Shown here: positions 53,295-62,451 of the stretch, piece after piece
Position numbering within the stretch: position 1 is the stretch's first letter
Layout: each line of letters starts with the position of its first letter
From: Mongoliitalea daihaiensis
GTDB lineage: Bacteria; Bacteroidota; Bacteroidia; Cytophagales; Cyclobacteriaceae
Length of the DNA: 64,000 bases
NCBI RefSeq assembly: GCF_021596945.1
Contig: NZ_CP063779.1
Location: forward strand, 2,950,001 to 3,014,000
Direction: 5' to 3'
Program-made: the position numbers and the translations under genes
The notes under the pieces: model-generated
The model's input: only the letters and a program-made list of their open reading frames with translations
What the model was told of the DNA's origin: nothing
Database searches by the model: none

Positions 53295-56200
53295 ATGGAA
53301 AATTTAACAGGCCCTACTATGAATATTTTTAAAAACAGTCAGCATATTGCCTTTGCTAGTATTTGTACGAAGCCGACTTTAGCCATAACAGAAGCAAATA
53401 ATAAATTTTTCAACTTGTTTAAAAGTGATGAGGATAAGATTTCGAATAATACGCTGAGTGAACTTGATGAAAAGTCATCTATCATACATTTTTTAAAAGA
53501 GCACTTACCGGATATTCAGCACTTGGAAAAGGAATTGATCGAACACATTTGGATTAAAGGGGATTGGTATGAGGTCATTCTTTATCCCTTTAGCCAAGAA
53601 GATGTACATTTAGTCTTTAGAAAAGAAAGTTTTCTTGAATCCATGCAGGATACTACTGCTGATATGAAAAAGAATGAACTAGAGAATCAAACCCTTCCGG
53701 GGGCGATTTATCGGTGTAAGTTTGATCAGGAGTGGACAATGCTTTATGCGACACGTAATATTTTTCATATTTGCGGATATACATCAGATGAATTAACAAA
53801 AAAAACCTTTCAAGGATTAGATCAGCTAATTGTAGATGAGGATAGAGAATTTGTTGCTGAGGAGGTTCAAAAAGCCATTGACGGAAAATCAGCTTGGGAA
53901 ATTGAGTATAGAATTATTCACAAATCAGGTGAACTCCGATGGATTTTTGAACGCGGTCAGACAGTAAGTGACAAAAATGGTAATACACTCTTTTTAGAGG
54001 GTTTTTTATTGGATGTCACAGAACGGAAAAAAAGTGAACTCTCAATAATTGAAGAGAAAAGACAGTTTGAAGACTTAATAAATGCCCAGCCTTCGGGAGT
54101 TTACAGGATAGTTTACAAAAAATTTAAAGAGCTTCAAGGAAAAGATTGGTTTACAATAAATAAATCTCTTGATATAGAAATTCTAAATCGTCGCATGACC
54201 GAATTGACTGGTTATGATTTAGCCACGTTGAAGCAAGATATTTATTTAATTACCCAATTGATTCATCCCGATGAGCAGGAAGATTTTGCGAAAAAAAATC
54301 AATACTGTGTACAAAACTTAACCCCTTTTTTTTGGGAAGGAAGAATGCGTCAATCAGGTGAGAGAGAGTATTTTTGGATACAATTTCGGGCTACACCCCG
54401 GCTTCGGGATAATGGTGATTTGGTGTATACGGGGATTTTGACCGATGTTAGCGAACAGAAGCATGCGGAACTCCGAGAAGAGCATTTTAAAAATTTGCTA
54501 AAATACATTGTCGAAAATATGGATAGTACCGTAGCTTTGATTGATAAGGACAACCGATTTGTGTATACCAGCCAAAAGTATTTAAGAGACTTTGGAATTC
54601 TTGATAAAAAAGTAATTGGAGAATATTCTTACGATATCTTTCCAAATCTTCCGGAAAATATTATCCAAGCCCACGCTCAAGCTTTGCAAGGCATTTCTTC
54701 CAGAAGCGAAAAAGATAAAATTGTTTTACCAGATCAAATTCAATATAATAAATGGAGCTGTATTCCATGGTTTGAAGCCGATGGAACAGTTGGAGGTTAT
54801 GTGGTGTATATAGAAGATATCACATCAAAAGTACAGATGGAGCAAGAACTTGAGGACAGGCAAGAGAAACTTGTGGAGGCTCAACGAATTGCGAAATTAG
54901 GAAGCTGGGAGTTCGATCTTCAAACCCAAGAGGTTTTTTGGTCAGATCAGATTTATCATTTATTAGGAATTGACAAAAAAAACAACTCCATTACCTATGA
55001 TGATTTTTTAGAAGTAGTTCATCCAGAAGATCGAGTCAAAGTTGATCAAGCATTTAATGATGCACTTTATCACAAAAAGCCCTATGAAATCATCCATAGA
55101 TTGTTGGATAAAAATGGTCAGATCAAAGTGGTTCAAGAAAAAAGTGAGATAACCTATGATGAGTTTGACAAACCCATAAAGGCGACTGGTACAATGCAAG
55201 ATATTACCGAAACGGTAAAGACGGAGGAGGAATTAAAGAAAAGCAATCAATATCTTAATAATCTATTCACATACGCCAACGCCCCAATTATAGTTTGGGA
55301 TAAGGATAATAAGATCACCAAGTTCAATAAGGCATTTGAAAACTATACGGGGAGAATAGAGAGAGATGTCATTGGGAAGGGGTTGGAGATTTTATTTCCT
55401 CCAGATGCCATCGAGTCTTGTATGAGTTTAATTCAACATACAAGTGATGGGGAACGACTAGAAACTGTAGAAATCCCTATTCAGCATATTTCGGGAAAGG
55501 TTTTCACATTCATATGGAATTCAGCTCCTATTGTGGATTTTGAAGAAAAGCAAACAGTGGGAACAATTGCTCAAGGCCAGGATATCACCGAAAGAAAACG
55601 CATAGAAGAGGAGATAAAGCGCCTCAACCTTAATTTAGAGCAGTTAGTAGAAGAGCGAACTAAGCAATTGAATGATTCCTTAGAGATATTGAATAATACT
55701 TCTAGTAGAGTTCCTGGAATGATATTTCAGCTAAAAAGGACCAAGGAGGGAAAGTTAAGTTTCCCATATGTCAGTCCCGGAATCAAAGAGTTATGGGGTC
55801 TTGACCCAGAAAGCGTCGCCTTTGATGCTTCAAGTATTCTCGATAAAATCCATCCAGATGATATTGAAATGGTTTCGAATTTATTAAGGTCTTCCCTTCT
55901 TGATCCCAAGGCATTGAGTTATGAATACCGCGTTTTAGAGGAGAATGGAAAAATTAAATGGGTATTTACCAATGCTTTGACCTATGTAGATGAGGAAGAA
56001 AGTGTCCACTGGTATGGACATACCTATGATATAACGAGTAGGAAAAAAGCAGAAAAAGAAATTTTACAGGCAAAAGAAGAAGCTGAGATTGCCAATCAGT
56101 CAAAAAGTAAGTTTCTTTCTCGCATGAGTCATGAACTGCGGACACCTTTAAATTCTATTTTAGGATTTGCGCAATTAATGGATCTAGGAGAGCTCTCAGC

Positions 56201-57218
56201 TTCTCATAAAAAATCATTGGATTTTATACTTTCCAATGGTAGACATCTATTGCAATTAATCAATGAGGTGTTAGATATTACAACTATAGAGTCGGGTAAC
56301 TACAAGATGTCCCTAGAGGCGGTGGCAGTCAAACCTATTATTCAAGAAGTGATTGATTTGGCCAAGCCTACTTTTCAAAAGAGAGGTATTAGTGTTCAGA
56401 TTTCAGCAGATTTCCCCAATGATTTAGTTGGGCTTCTTGATAAGCTTAGGTTTAAGCAGATTGTCCTGAACGTATTAGATAATGCCATCAAGTATAATTA
56501 TGAAAATGGTAAGGTTTGGATCAATGGGGGGGTAGATCCATCGAATTCCCAAAGATTAATGATTGTGGTAATGGATACGGGGTTGGGAATAGCTAAAGAG
56601 GATTTAAGTAAATTATTTGATCCTTTTCAAAGACTTGGAGCAGAAAGTTCGTTAGTCGAAGGTTCGGGTTTAGGCTTGACAATTGTCAAACAATTGGTAG
56701 AGGTAATGCACGGAGAAGTGGAGGTAGTCAGTGAGTTGGGTAAAGGAACAATATTCACTATGTATTTCCCTATTGTAGAATGGTCGGAATCCTTAATATC
56801 CCAAGCATCTACAGTAAGAGAGGATTCAGTCATTTTGACGAAATCAGAAAGCCAAAAAGTGGTCTATATTGAAGATAATCTATCAAATATTGAATTGGTA
56901 AAAGATATTTTTGAATTATCACTTCCTAATGTAAAACTAATTCATTCAAAGTTTGGGCAAGAGGCGGTGGCCTTAGCCATGCAACATCAGCCACAAATCA
57001 TTTTGTTAGACTTGGATCTGCCTGATATCAATGGTGCTGAGGTTTTGAAGCAACTTTTAGCAAATCCACAAACATCAACCATTCCAGTAATAATTGTAAG
57101 TTCAAATGCTATGCCAGAGCAAGTAAAAAACCTATTGGATAGTGGTGCTAAAGATTATTTGGTAAAACCTTTACAGATCAAAGATTTTGTAAAGAAAATC
57201 AGTGTTTATATTGAATAA
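53295..57218 (+). CDS. Hybrid sensor histidine kinase with multiple PAS domains and C-terminal receiver
   Basis: A 1307-residue cytoplasmic hybrid kinase without membrane segments. I count about seven PAS/PAC units from the start to residue ~915, recognisable by PAC ends such as GFLLDVTERKKSE, GILTDVSEQKHAE, VYIEDITSK, GTMQDITET and AQGQDITERKR. A coiled coil (~775-800) lies within. The phospho-acceptor histidine is in FLSRMSHELRTPLNSILGF near residue 945, followed by an ATPase domain (LDNAIKYN, MDTGLGI, GSGLGLTIVK). The last ~120 residues are a receiver domain with acceptor Asp in ILLDLDLPDI and lysine in DYLVKPL. No partner regulator is adjacent. Confidence 0.92.
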   Translation: MENLTGPTMNIFKNSQHIAFASICTKPTLAITEANNKFFNLFKSDEDKISNNTLSELDEKSSIIHFLKEHLPDIQHLEKELIEHIWIKGDWYEVILYPFSQEDVHLVFRKESFLESMQDTTADMKKNELENQTLPGAIYRCKFDQEWTMLYATRNIFHICGYTSDELTKKTFQGLDQLIVDEDREFVAEEVQKAIDGKSAWEIEYRIIHKSGELRWIFERGQTVSDKNGNTLFLEGFLLDVTERKKSELSIIEEKRQFEDLINAQPSGVYRIVYKKFKELQGKDWFTINKSLDIEILNRRMTELTGYDLATLKQDIYLITQLIHPDEQEDFAKKNQYCVQNLTPFFWEGRMRQSGEREYFWIQFRATPRLRDNGDLVYTGILTDVSEQKHAELREEHFKNLLKYIVENMDSTVALIDKDNRFVYTSQKYLRDFGILDKKVIGEYSYDIFPNLPENIIQAHAQALQGISSRSEKDKIVLPDQIQYNKWSCIPWFEADGTVGGYVVYIEDITSKVQMEQELEDRQEKLVEAQRIAKLGSWEFDLQTQEVFWSDQIYHLLGIDKKNNSITYDDFLEVVHPEDRVKVDQAFNDALYHKKPYEIIHRLLDKNGQIKVVQEKSEITYDEFDKPIKATGTMQDITETVKTEEELKKSNQYLNNLFTYANAPIIVWDKDNKITKFNKAFENYTGRIERDVIGKGLEILFPPDAIESCMSLIQHTSDGERLETVEIPIQHISGKVFTFIWNSAPIVDFEEKQTVGTIAQGQDITERKRIEEEIKRLNLNLEQLVEERTKQLNDSLEILNNTSSRVPGMIFQLKRTKEGKLSFPYVSPGIKELWGLDPESVAFDASSILDKIHPDDIEMVSNLLRSSLLDPKALSYEYRVLEENGKIKWVFTNALTYVDEEESVHWYGHTYDITSRKKAEKEILQAKEEAEIANQSKSKFLSRMSHELRTPLNSILGFAQLMDLGELSASHKKSLDFILSNGRHLLQLINEVLDITTIESGNYKMSLEAVAVKPIIQEVIDLAKPTFQKRGISVQISADFPNDLVGLLDKLRFKQIVLNVLDNAIKYNYENGKVWINGGVDPSNSQRLMIVVMDTGLGIAKEDLSKLFDPFQRLGAESSLVEGSGLGLTIVKQLVEVMHGEVEVVSELGKGTIFTMYFPIVEWSESLISQASTVREDSVILTKSESQKVVYIEDNLSNIELVKDIFELSLPNVKLIHSKFGQEAVALAMQHQPQIILLDLDLPDINGAEVLKQLLANPQTSTIPVIIVSSNAMPEQVKNLLDSGAKDYLVKPLQIKDFVKKISVYIE

Positions 57219-57220
57219 AA

Positions 57221-57248
57221 AAAACTAACCACAGATGCAGTTAGTTTT
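57221..57248. terminator. Bidirectional terminator between the hybrid kinase and NlpE-META genes
   Basis: A 9-bp stem AAAACTAAC / GTTAGTTTT with a 10-base loop lies 2 bp past the kinase stop. A-runs precede it on the plus strand, so the longer T-tract serves the minus-strand lipoprotein gene, and TTTT follows for the kinase. Confidence 0.7.
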
Positions 57249-57274
57249 CTTCTAAAGAAATTCCGCTTTCTATC

Positions 57275-58063
57275 CTATTCTTCTTCAACTAACTGGAAGC
57301 GGGCTAATGGTGCCATGCGCGCTTTGTTTAAGGAGAGTTGATCATCACCAATGCTATAATTATCTACTTCTTTGAGGAGAGAACCAATGATTTGATCATT
57401 TTCCAGAGAAGGGCAAGCCATCATGGTGCTTGCTACATTTCCAAAGGTGATTCGGTAACCATCTTGGAGTTCATATCCTCCATTGATGGAATTGCAACCT
57501 GTATTTCCATAAAACCGTGATGTTTCATTATCAAAGAATAAGAATGCCTCTTTGTCATCAGATCTTTTTTCATAGGGAGTGCCTCGCAATTCAATTAAAA
57601 TCCATTTCTTATTTTCTAATTCGTAATCTGTAAAGTTTTTTACCAACGTATACATCTCGGCCAAATCTCCTGTAATTCGATTACCATCCTGATCTAATTG
57701 AAATAAGATATTTTCACCTACTTGATATGATTGTTTCTCATCAGATTCATTGGTAAGGGTAATTGTTCTTCCCAAATCATCCCACTCAAACGTTCCCTGA
57801 TCAAAAAAAAGATCGTCTTCCTTACCAAGATACTTCATTGACCTCTCAAATGTTTCATCGGATTTGATGATGATTTTGGTTTCAATACCTGCGCAATCTG
57901 CACAAGGCAAGGTGCCTTTATACGTTCCATTCCAATCAACACTGCTGCGGCTATTATCGCCCATCGCAAAAGTCATATCTTCGCTGGTTTCTACGGTTGA
58001 TTTTTCCGACTGACAGGCTGACATCAATAGGCAAATCATTGCTACAATACTGGTCTTTTTCAT
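57275..58063 (-). CDS. Lipoprotein with NlpE-like and META domains
   Basis: A 262-residue lipoprotein: signal MKKTSIVAMICLLMSAC with lipobox MSAC. The first domain resembles the N-terminal domain of copper-stress lipoprotein NlpE (DWNGTYKGTLPCADCAGIET, with its CxxC, near residue 45). The second is a META/HslJ-type domain (YELENKKWILIELRGTPY; FYGNTGCNSINGGYEL; STMMACPSLEND). The fusion is typical of Bacteroidota envelope-stress or META proteins, with unknown role. The upstream in-frame start at 58096 would overlap the next gene; ATG at 58063 is chosen. Confidence 0.9.
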   Translation of the reverse strand: MKKTSIVAMICLLMSACQSEKSTVETSEDMTFAMGDNSRSSVDWNGTYKGTLPCADCAGIETKIIIKSDETFERSMKYLGKEDDLFFDQGTFEWDDLGRTITLTNESDEKQSYQVGENILFQLDQDGNRITGDLAEMYTLVKNFTDYELENKKWILIELRGTPYEKRSDDKEAFLFFDNETSRFYGNTGCNSINGGYELQDGYRITFGNVASTMMACPSLENDQIIGSLLKEVDNYSIGDDQLSLNKARMAPLARFQLVEEE

Positions 58064-58092
58064 AGTTATTAGGTATGTTGTAAAGAAAATAA

Positions 58093-60363
58093 TCAAGATT
58101 TTTTTAGAGGACTTGATAACTCAACAATCGAACGGATGATCTCATCCAACTCCTGTGTAGATTCTAAGAGATGCTCTAAAAAGCTGCTATCATGAGTGCC
58201 ATTAAATTCCTCTTTGATGAGCGTTGCCAAGCCCATGATTCGTGCCAAAGGAGCACGGACAAGGTGAGATTGTTTCCAAGCAATCTCTCTTAACTTACTG
58301 TTTTGTTCTTCAATTTCCCTGATATACACCATATTGCTTGTATTGTCCTTTGCAAAAATGGATGCACCAATAACCTTTTTGTCTACTAATATGGGCATAA
58401 TATTCACTTCGTAATTTTTAGTAGCTCCTGCATTTGGTAAATCAAAATTGAAGTTTGCCCGTTGCCCATTGAATGCAATTTGATAATGTTCTATCCACAT
58501 GTTGACGATTTCTTCTGGAAGCAACTCAATGATATTCATGTTCGTGGCTATTTCCAGATTAAAGTTTTCTTTGAAAAGCTTTTTGAATGTTTCATTTACA
58601 TAAATAAGATTGTATTCTAGGTCTATTGACCAAATCGATTCACTTGAGCTTTCTAGGATAGAGGAAAGTTTCGCTTCATTTGCTTTTAGTTTATTTTCTA
58701 TAGAGATTAATTCAGAAATATCAGTAAATGTAGCCAGTACCCTGTAGGGTTTTTCTCTTTTGGGATCATTAAACTCAGGAAGGGCATCGACTAAAATCCA
58801 GCGATATGAATTGGTTGATGGGACAAATATTCCCATAACATTCCCTGAATTTGGTAATCCTGATTTTAAAGCGATCATGGCTGGATGCTCTTCCCCAGGA
58901 TAAAGACTCCCATCCAAGTGGATCGCGTGCCACCGAGGATCAATGGAAGTCCTGCCTAACATTTGATCCAGTGAAAGTCCCAAAATTATCTCTGCCGCGG
59001 GATTAGCTTTAATGATTTTACCTTGATTGTCTTGATAGACTACCCCTTGATTCATTTGATTAAATAGGTACTCGTATTCTGCTGTTTTAAGTAAAATTTC
59101 ATCTTCGTTTTTTTTAGCAGCTGAAATATCCTGAAAAATACCAAAAACACCCACACAGTTACCATTTTCAAAAATAGGTTTCCCATTAGTTCTGACCCAT
59201 TTTTCATTGCCTCTAAGAGTAGTGACTTTTAATTCCAGGTCATAAGAAACACCTTCATAGATAGCCTTATTGAAAGCTTTGGTTAATTTTTCCAACCCTT
59301 CAGGATCACTTCGATAAAGATTGATTCCTTCTTCAACCGAAGGGATGGGATTATCTCCAAGTTCCATGATTTCTTTAGTGACTTCGGACCAAAGATGCCT
59401 ATGATTTATAAAATCTACTTCCCAAGCGCCTACCTTGGCCATTTTTCCCGCTTCTAAGAGAATATCTTTGGTTCTAAATAGCTCCTCCTCTATGGCTTTG
59501 GTATTGGTGATATTCCGAATACAAATTAAAACTTTATCCTGATCAAACGGAGCAAAGTTTGCTTCAAAGGTTTGTATGCCTTTGATAGTAGTAAGCTTGT
59601 ACTCTAGCAGCCTAAATGGTTGATTGAGTTTGATTTTTTTTAATTTTTTTTGAAACAGTTCAAAAACATTTTCTGGTAAAATATCCCTAATATTCCGATG
59701 GATCAAATCATCGGCATTCGTTATAAAATCATCTTTTTTACCTGACTTGACTTCAAGAATTGTCCCCTCAAAATTCATGACCATTAAAATATCAGGGATG
59801 GCTTTAAATAAGGATGCGTTGTAAGCAAGCTGCCGTTCCAAATTTTCTTGATAGGCAGAAATATTAATTTTTGCTTTTCTTAATTTGAGTAATTTTTCAA
59901 CTTGATTTGACAGTTTTTTTAAATGTGCCAGTTGCTTTTCTGTCAAAATTCTTGGTTGGTAGTCCATTACACATAGTGTCCCTAATGGCATTTTTTCATC
60001 AGATAAAACCGGAATACCAGCATAGAATCGGAATTGAGGACCTTCTTTTACAAATGGATTCTCTTGGAATCGAATATCTTTCGATAAATCCTCAATAATA
60101 AAAGGCTCATTTGGCGAATCAAATGCATGCGCACAAAAGGAAAACTCTTTAGCTGTTTCTTGAATATCCAACCCCGTATGTGATTTAAACCATTGTCTAG
60201 TATCGTCTAAAAATGTTATCAAAGAAATGGGTGTTTCACAGATATCTGAAGCAAGTTGAGTAATGTTCGTGTAGTCTTCATCTTCCTCGGAATCTAAGAT
60301 TTGATAGGAAAATAGATTGGCTAATCTTTCTTTTTCGTAGGTAGGAAGTGATTTTTTTCGCAT
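58093..60363 (-). CDS. GAF-PAS protein ending in a histidine-kinase phospho-acceptor helix, no ATPase domain
   Basis: A 756-residue soluble signalling protein. A GAF domain covers about residues 10-165 (ILDSEEDEDYTNITQLASDI; FSFCAHAFDSPNEPF; FYAGIPVLSDEKMPLGTLC). Four PAS/PAC units follow to residue ~680. The end holds a DHp-like helix pair with the H-box in AWKQSHLVRAPLARIMGLATL near residue 700, and the protein stops at ~756 without any HATPase domain (no N, G1 or G2 box). It could be phosphorylated in trans by another kinase, such as the neighbouring hybrid kinase, but that is inference. Confidence 0.88.
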   Translation of the reverse strand: MRKKSLPTYEKERLANLFSYQILDSEEDEDYTNITQLASDICETPISLITFLDDTRQWFKSHTGLDIQETAKEFSFCAHAFDSPNEPFIIEDLSKDIRFQENPFVKEGPQFRFYAGIPVLSDEKMPLGTLCVMDYQPRILTEKQLAHLKKLSNQVEKLLKLRKAKINISAYQENLERQLAYNASLFKAIPDILMVMNFEGTILEVKSGKKDDFITNADDLIHRNIRDILPENVFELFQKKLKKIKLNQPFRLLEYKLTTIKGIQTFEANFAPFDQDKVLICIRNITNTKAIEEELFRTKDILLEAGKMAKVGAWEVDFINHRHLWSEVTKEIMELGDNPIPSVEEGINLYRSDPEGLEKLTKAFNKAIYEGVSYDLELKVTTLRGNEKWVRTNGKPIFENGNCVGVFGIFQDISAAKKNEDEILLKTAEYEYLFNQMNQGVVYQDNQGKIIKANPAAEIILGLSLDQMLGRTSIDPRWHAIHLDGSLYPGEEHPAMIALKSGLPNSGNVMGIFVPSTNSYRWILVDALPEFNDPKREKPYRVLATFTDISELISIENKLKANEAKLSSILESSSESIWSIDLEYNLIYVNETFKKLFKENFNLEIATNMNIIELLPEEIVNMWIEHYQIAFNGQRANFNFDLPNAGATKNYEVNIMPILVDKKVIGASIFAKDNTSNMVYIREIEEQNSKLREIAWKQSHLVRAPLARIMGLATLIKEEFNGTHDSSFLEHLLESTQELDEIIRSIVELSSPLKKS

Positions 60364-60485
60364 ACGATATGAAGCAAAATAATATTGCTCAGTTAAATGA
60401 AATCAAAATACTGGTAATTTCATAATTTTTTAAAGTAAAAGGCTGTCGATTTTATAGAAAGGATAATTCATTGCGAATTAGTTTT

Positions 60486-62159
60486 TTAAAATAAGCCCGT
60501 GATGTTTCCATCTTCATCAATATCAATCAGTTCTGCAGCTGGTGCTGATGGTAGTCCCGGCATTCGCATAATAGTGCCAGCAATAGGAATGATAAACCCT
60601 GCTCCAGCAGCAATGTCAAATTCACGGATTTTAATGGTAAACCCTGAGGGACGATTGCTAAGCTTGGGGTCGTCCGATAAAGAGTATTGGGTTTTAGCAA
60701 TACAAACCGGTAATTTATCCAAGCCAATTTTACTAAATATACGCATTTGTTGCTTGGCTTTTACACTGTACTCAACTTCTGCTGCTCCGTAAATTTTACG
60801 AGCAATTGTATCTATTTTTTGTTCAATACTCCAGTCAAAATGATACAATGGAGTAAAATTACTAAATCCACCTTCGGCTACTTCTCGCACTGTTTCGGCC
60901 AGTTGCTCACAGCCTTCTCCTCCCTTTTCCCATGCCTCACAAAGTTCCACTTTTACGCCTACCTGCTTGCAATGGTTGCGGACGATTTCAATTTCTTCGA
61001 TTGAATCAGTATTAAACCTATTGATAGCTACCACAGGTTCCAATGTAAAATGCCGCATGTTTTCAATGTGCTTATCCAAATTGGCAAGACCTGTATGGAC
61101 AGCCGATGGATTAGGTTCTTTAAGATTGGATAGGGGAGTGCCCGCGTGGGATTTCAATGCCCGTATAGTAGCTACAATCACAGCCACATCAGGTTTCAAA
61201 CCACCGTATTGACATTTTAGATCAAGAAATTTTTCTCCTCCCAAATCAGAAGCAAAACCCGCTTCTGTTACTACATAATCTGATAAGCTTAACCCCATCT
61301 TGGTAGCAATAATCGAATTGGATCCTTGAGCGATATTAGCAAAGGGGCCTCCATGGATAATGGCTGGATTACCTTCTATGGTCTGAACAAGATTGGGCAT
61401 GATGGCATGTTTAAGAAGAGCGGTCATTGCTCCATGAGCTTTGAGCTGATTTGCTCTTACAGGCTCATCTTGGTGGGTGTATCCTACAATTATATTTCCA
61501 AGCTTTTCTTTTAAATCCATCAAACTATTGGATAGACAAAGCGCAGCCATTACCTCGGAAGCAGCAGTAATGTCAAAACCGGATTCCCTTGGGACGCCTT
61601 GAGCGGAACCTCCTAGGCCGATTACAATATCTCGTAAAGCACGTTCATTCATGTCCATCACCCGTTTCCAGATTATTTTTCGAGGATCGATGTTCAAGGT
61701 GTTTTTTTGACTATGGATATGATTGTCAAGCAGGGCAGCTAATAAATTATGCGCTTTTTCAACTGCTGAAAAATCACCTGTGAAGTGTAAGTTGATGGAC
61801 TCCATGGGTAAAACCTGAGAGTATCCTCCACCTGCGGCACCTCCTTTCATTCCAAAAACAGGGCCTAATGAGGGTTCTCTTAAGACTACCGTTGTTTGAA
61901 CTCCAATCCGATTCAACCCTTCGGATAGGCCAATGGAAACAGTCGTTTTGCCTTCACCTGCCGCGGTTGGGGTAATGGCAGTGACCAAAATGAGCTTTTT
62001 CCCTTTCATCTGCTCAGGATTTATCAACTTGAGCGGGAGTTTGGCAGTGTATTTTCCGTAAGGTCTTAAAATGTCCTCCGAGATCCCCAATTTAGATGCA
62101 ATTTGGGTAATGGGCTGCATTTTGGTGGCTTTGGCAATTTGAAGGTCTGTAAGATTCAT
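60486..62159 (-). CDS. fhs: Formate--tetrahydrofolate ligase
   Basis: Fhs makes 10-formyl-tetrahydrofolate from formate, THF and ATP, feeding one-carbon metabolism. The 557-residue protein has the P-loop-like TPTAAGEGKTTVSIGLSEGL near residue 65, and the family segments REPSLGPVFGMKGGAAGGGYSQV and VVTEAGFASDLGGEKFLDLK. The C-terminus ends in PGLPSAPAAELIDIDEDGNI as usual. The gene appears monocistronic, with no close neighbour on the same strand. Confidence 0.95.
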   Translation of the reverse strand: MNLTDLQIAKATKMQPITQIASKLGISEDILRPYGKYTAKLPLKLINPEQMKGKKLILVTAITPTAAGEGKTTVSIGLSEGLNRIGVQTTVVLREPSLGPVFGMKGGAAGGGYSQVLPMESINLHFTGDFSAVEKAHNLLAALLDNHIHSQKNTLNIDPRKIIWKRVMDMNERALRDIVIGLGGSAQGVPRESGFDITAASEVMAALCLSNSLMDLKEKLGNIIVGYTHQDEPVRANQLKAHGAMTALLKHAIMPNLVQTIEGNPAIIHGGPFANIAQGSNSIIATKMGLSLSDYVVTEAGFASDLGGEKFLDLKCQYGGLKPDVAVIVATIRALKSHAGTPLSNLKEPNPSAVHTGLANLDKHIENMRHFTLEPVVAINRFNTDSIEEIEIVRNHCKQVGVKVELCEAWEKGGEGCEQLAETVREVAEGGFSNFTPLYHFDWSIEQKIDTIARKIYGAAEVEYSVKAKQQMRIFSKIGLDKLPVCIAKTQYSLSDDPKLSNRPSGFTIKIREFDIAAGAGFIIPIAGTIMRMPGLPSAPAAELIDIDEDGNITGLF

Positions 62160-62451
62160 AAGGGTTTTATTTGACGTGTTAAAAGTAGCTTTTTAAAACT
62201 GGACTATTCCTGACTTTTGGCAGGTTTTAAATCAAAAATTCAAATTTTTTACTTCCGTATTTCACTGACGGCACTTGTTTGAAATAATATCTTTTATGGA
62301 TGCATATGAATCTATCCTACAGTAAATAGCACTCAAAAATAGTTCCGAAGACCATCTCGAGTCCCAACAGCCATGATAGTTTTCCATTAATATAAAACCG
62401 AGGGTATTTCAAAGCATTCTTTATTTACTTGTCATTAAATTTAAACGAATC

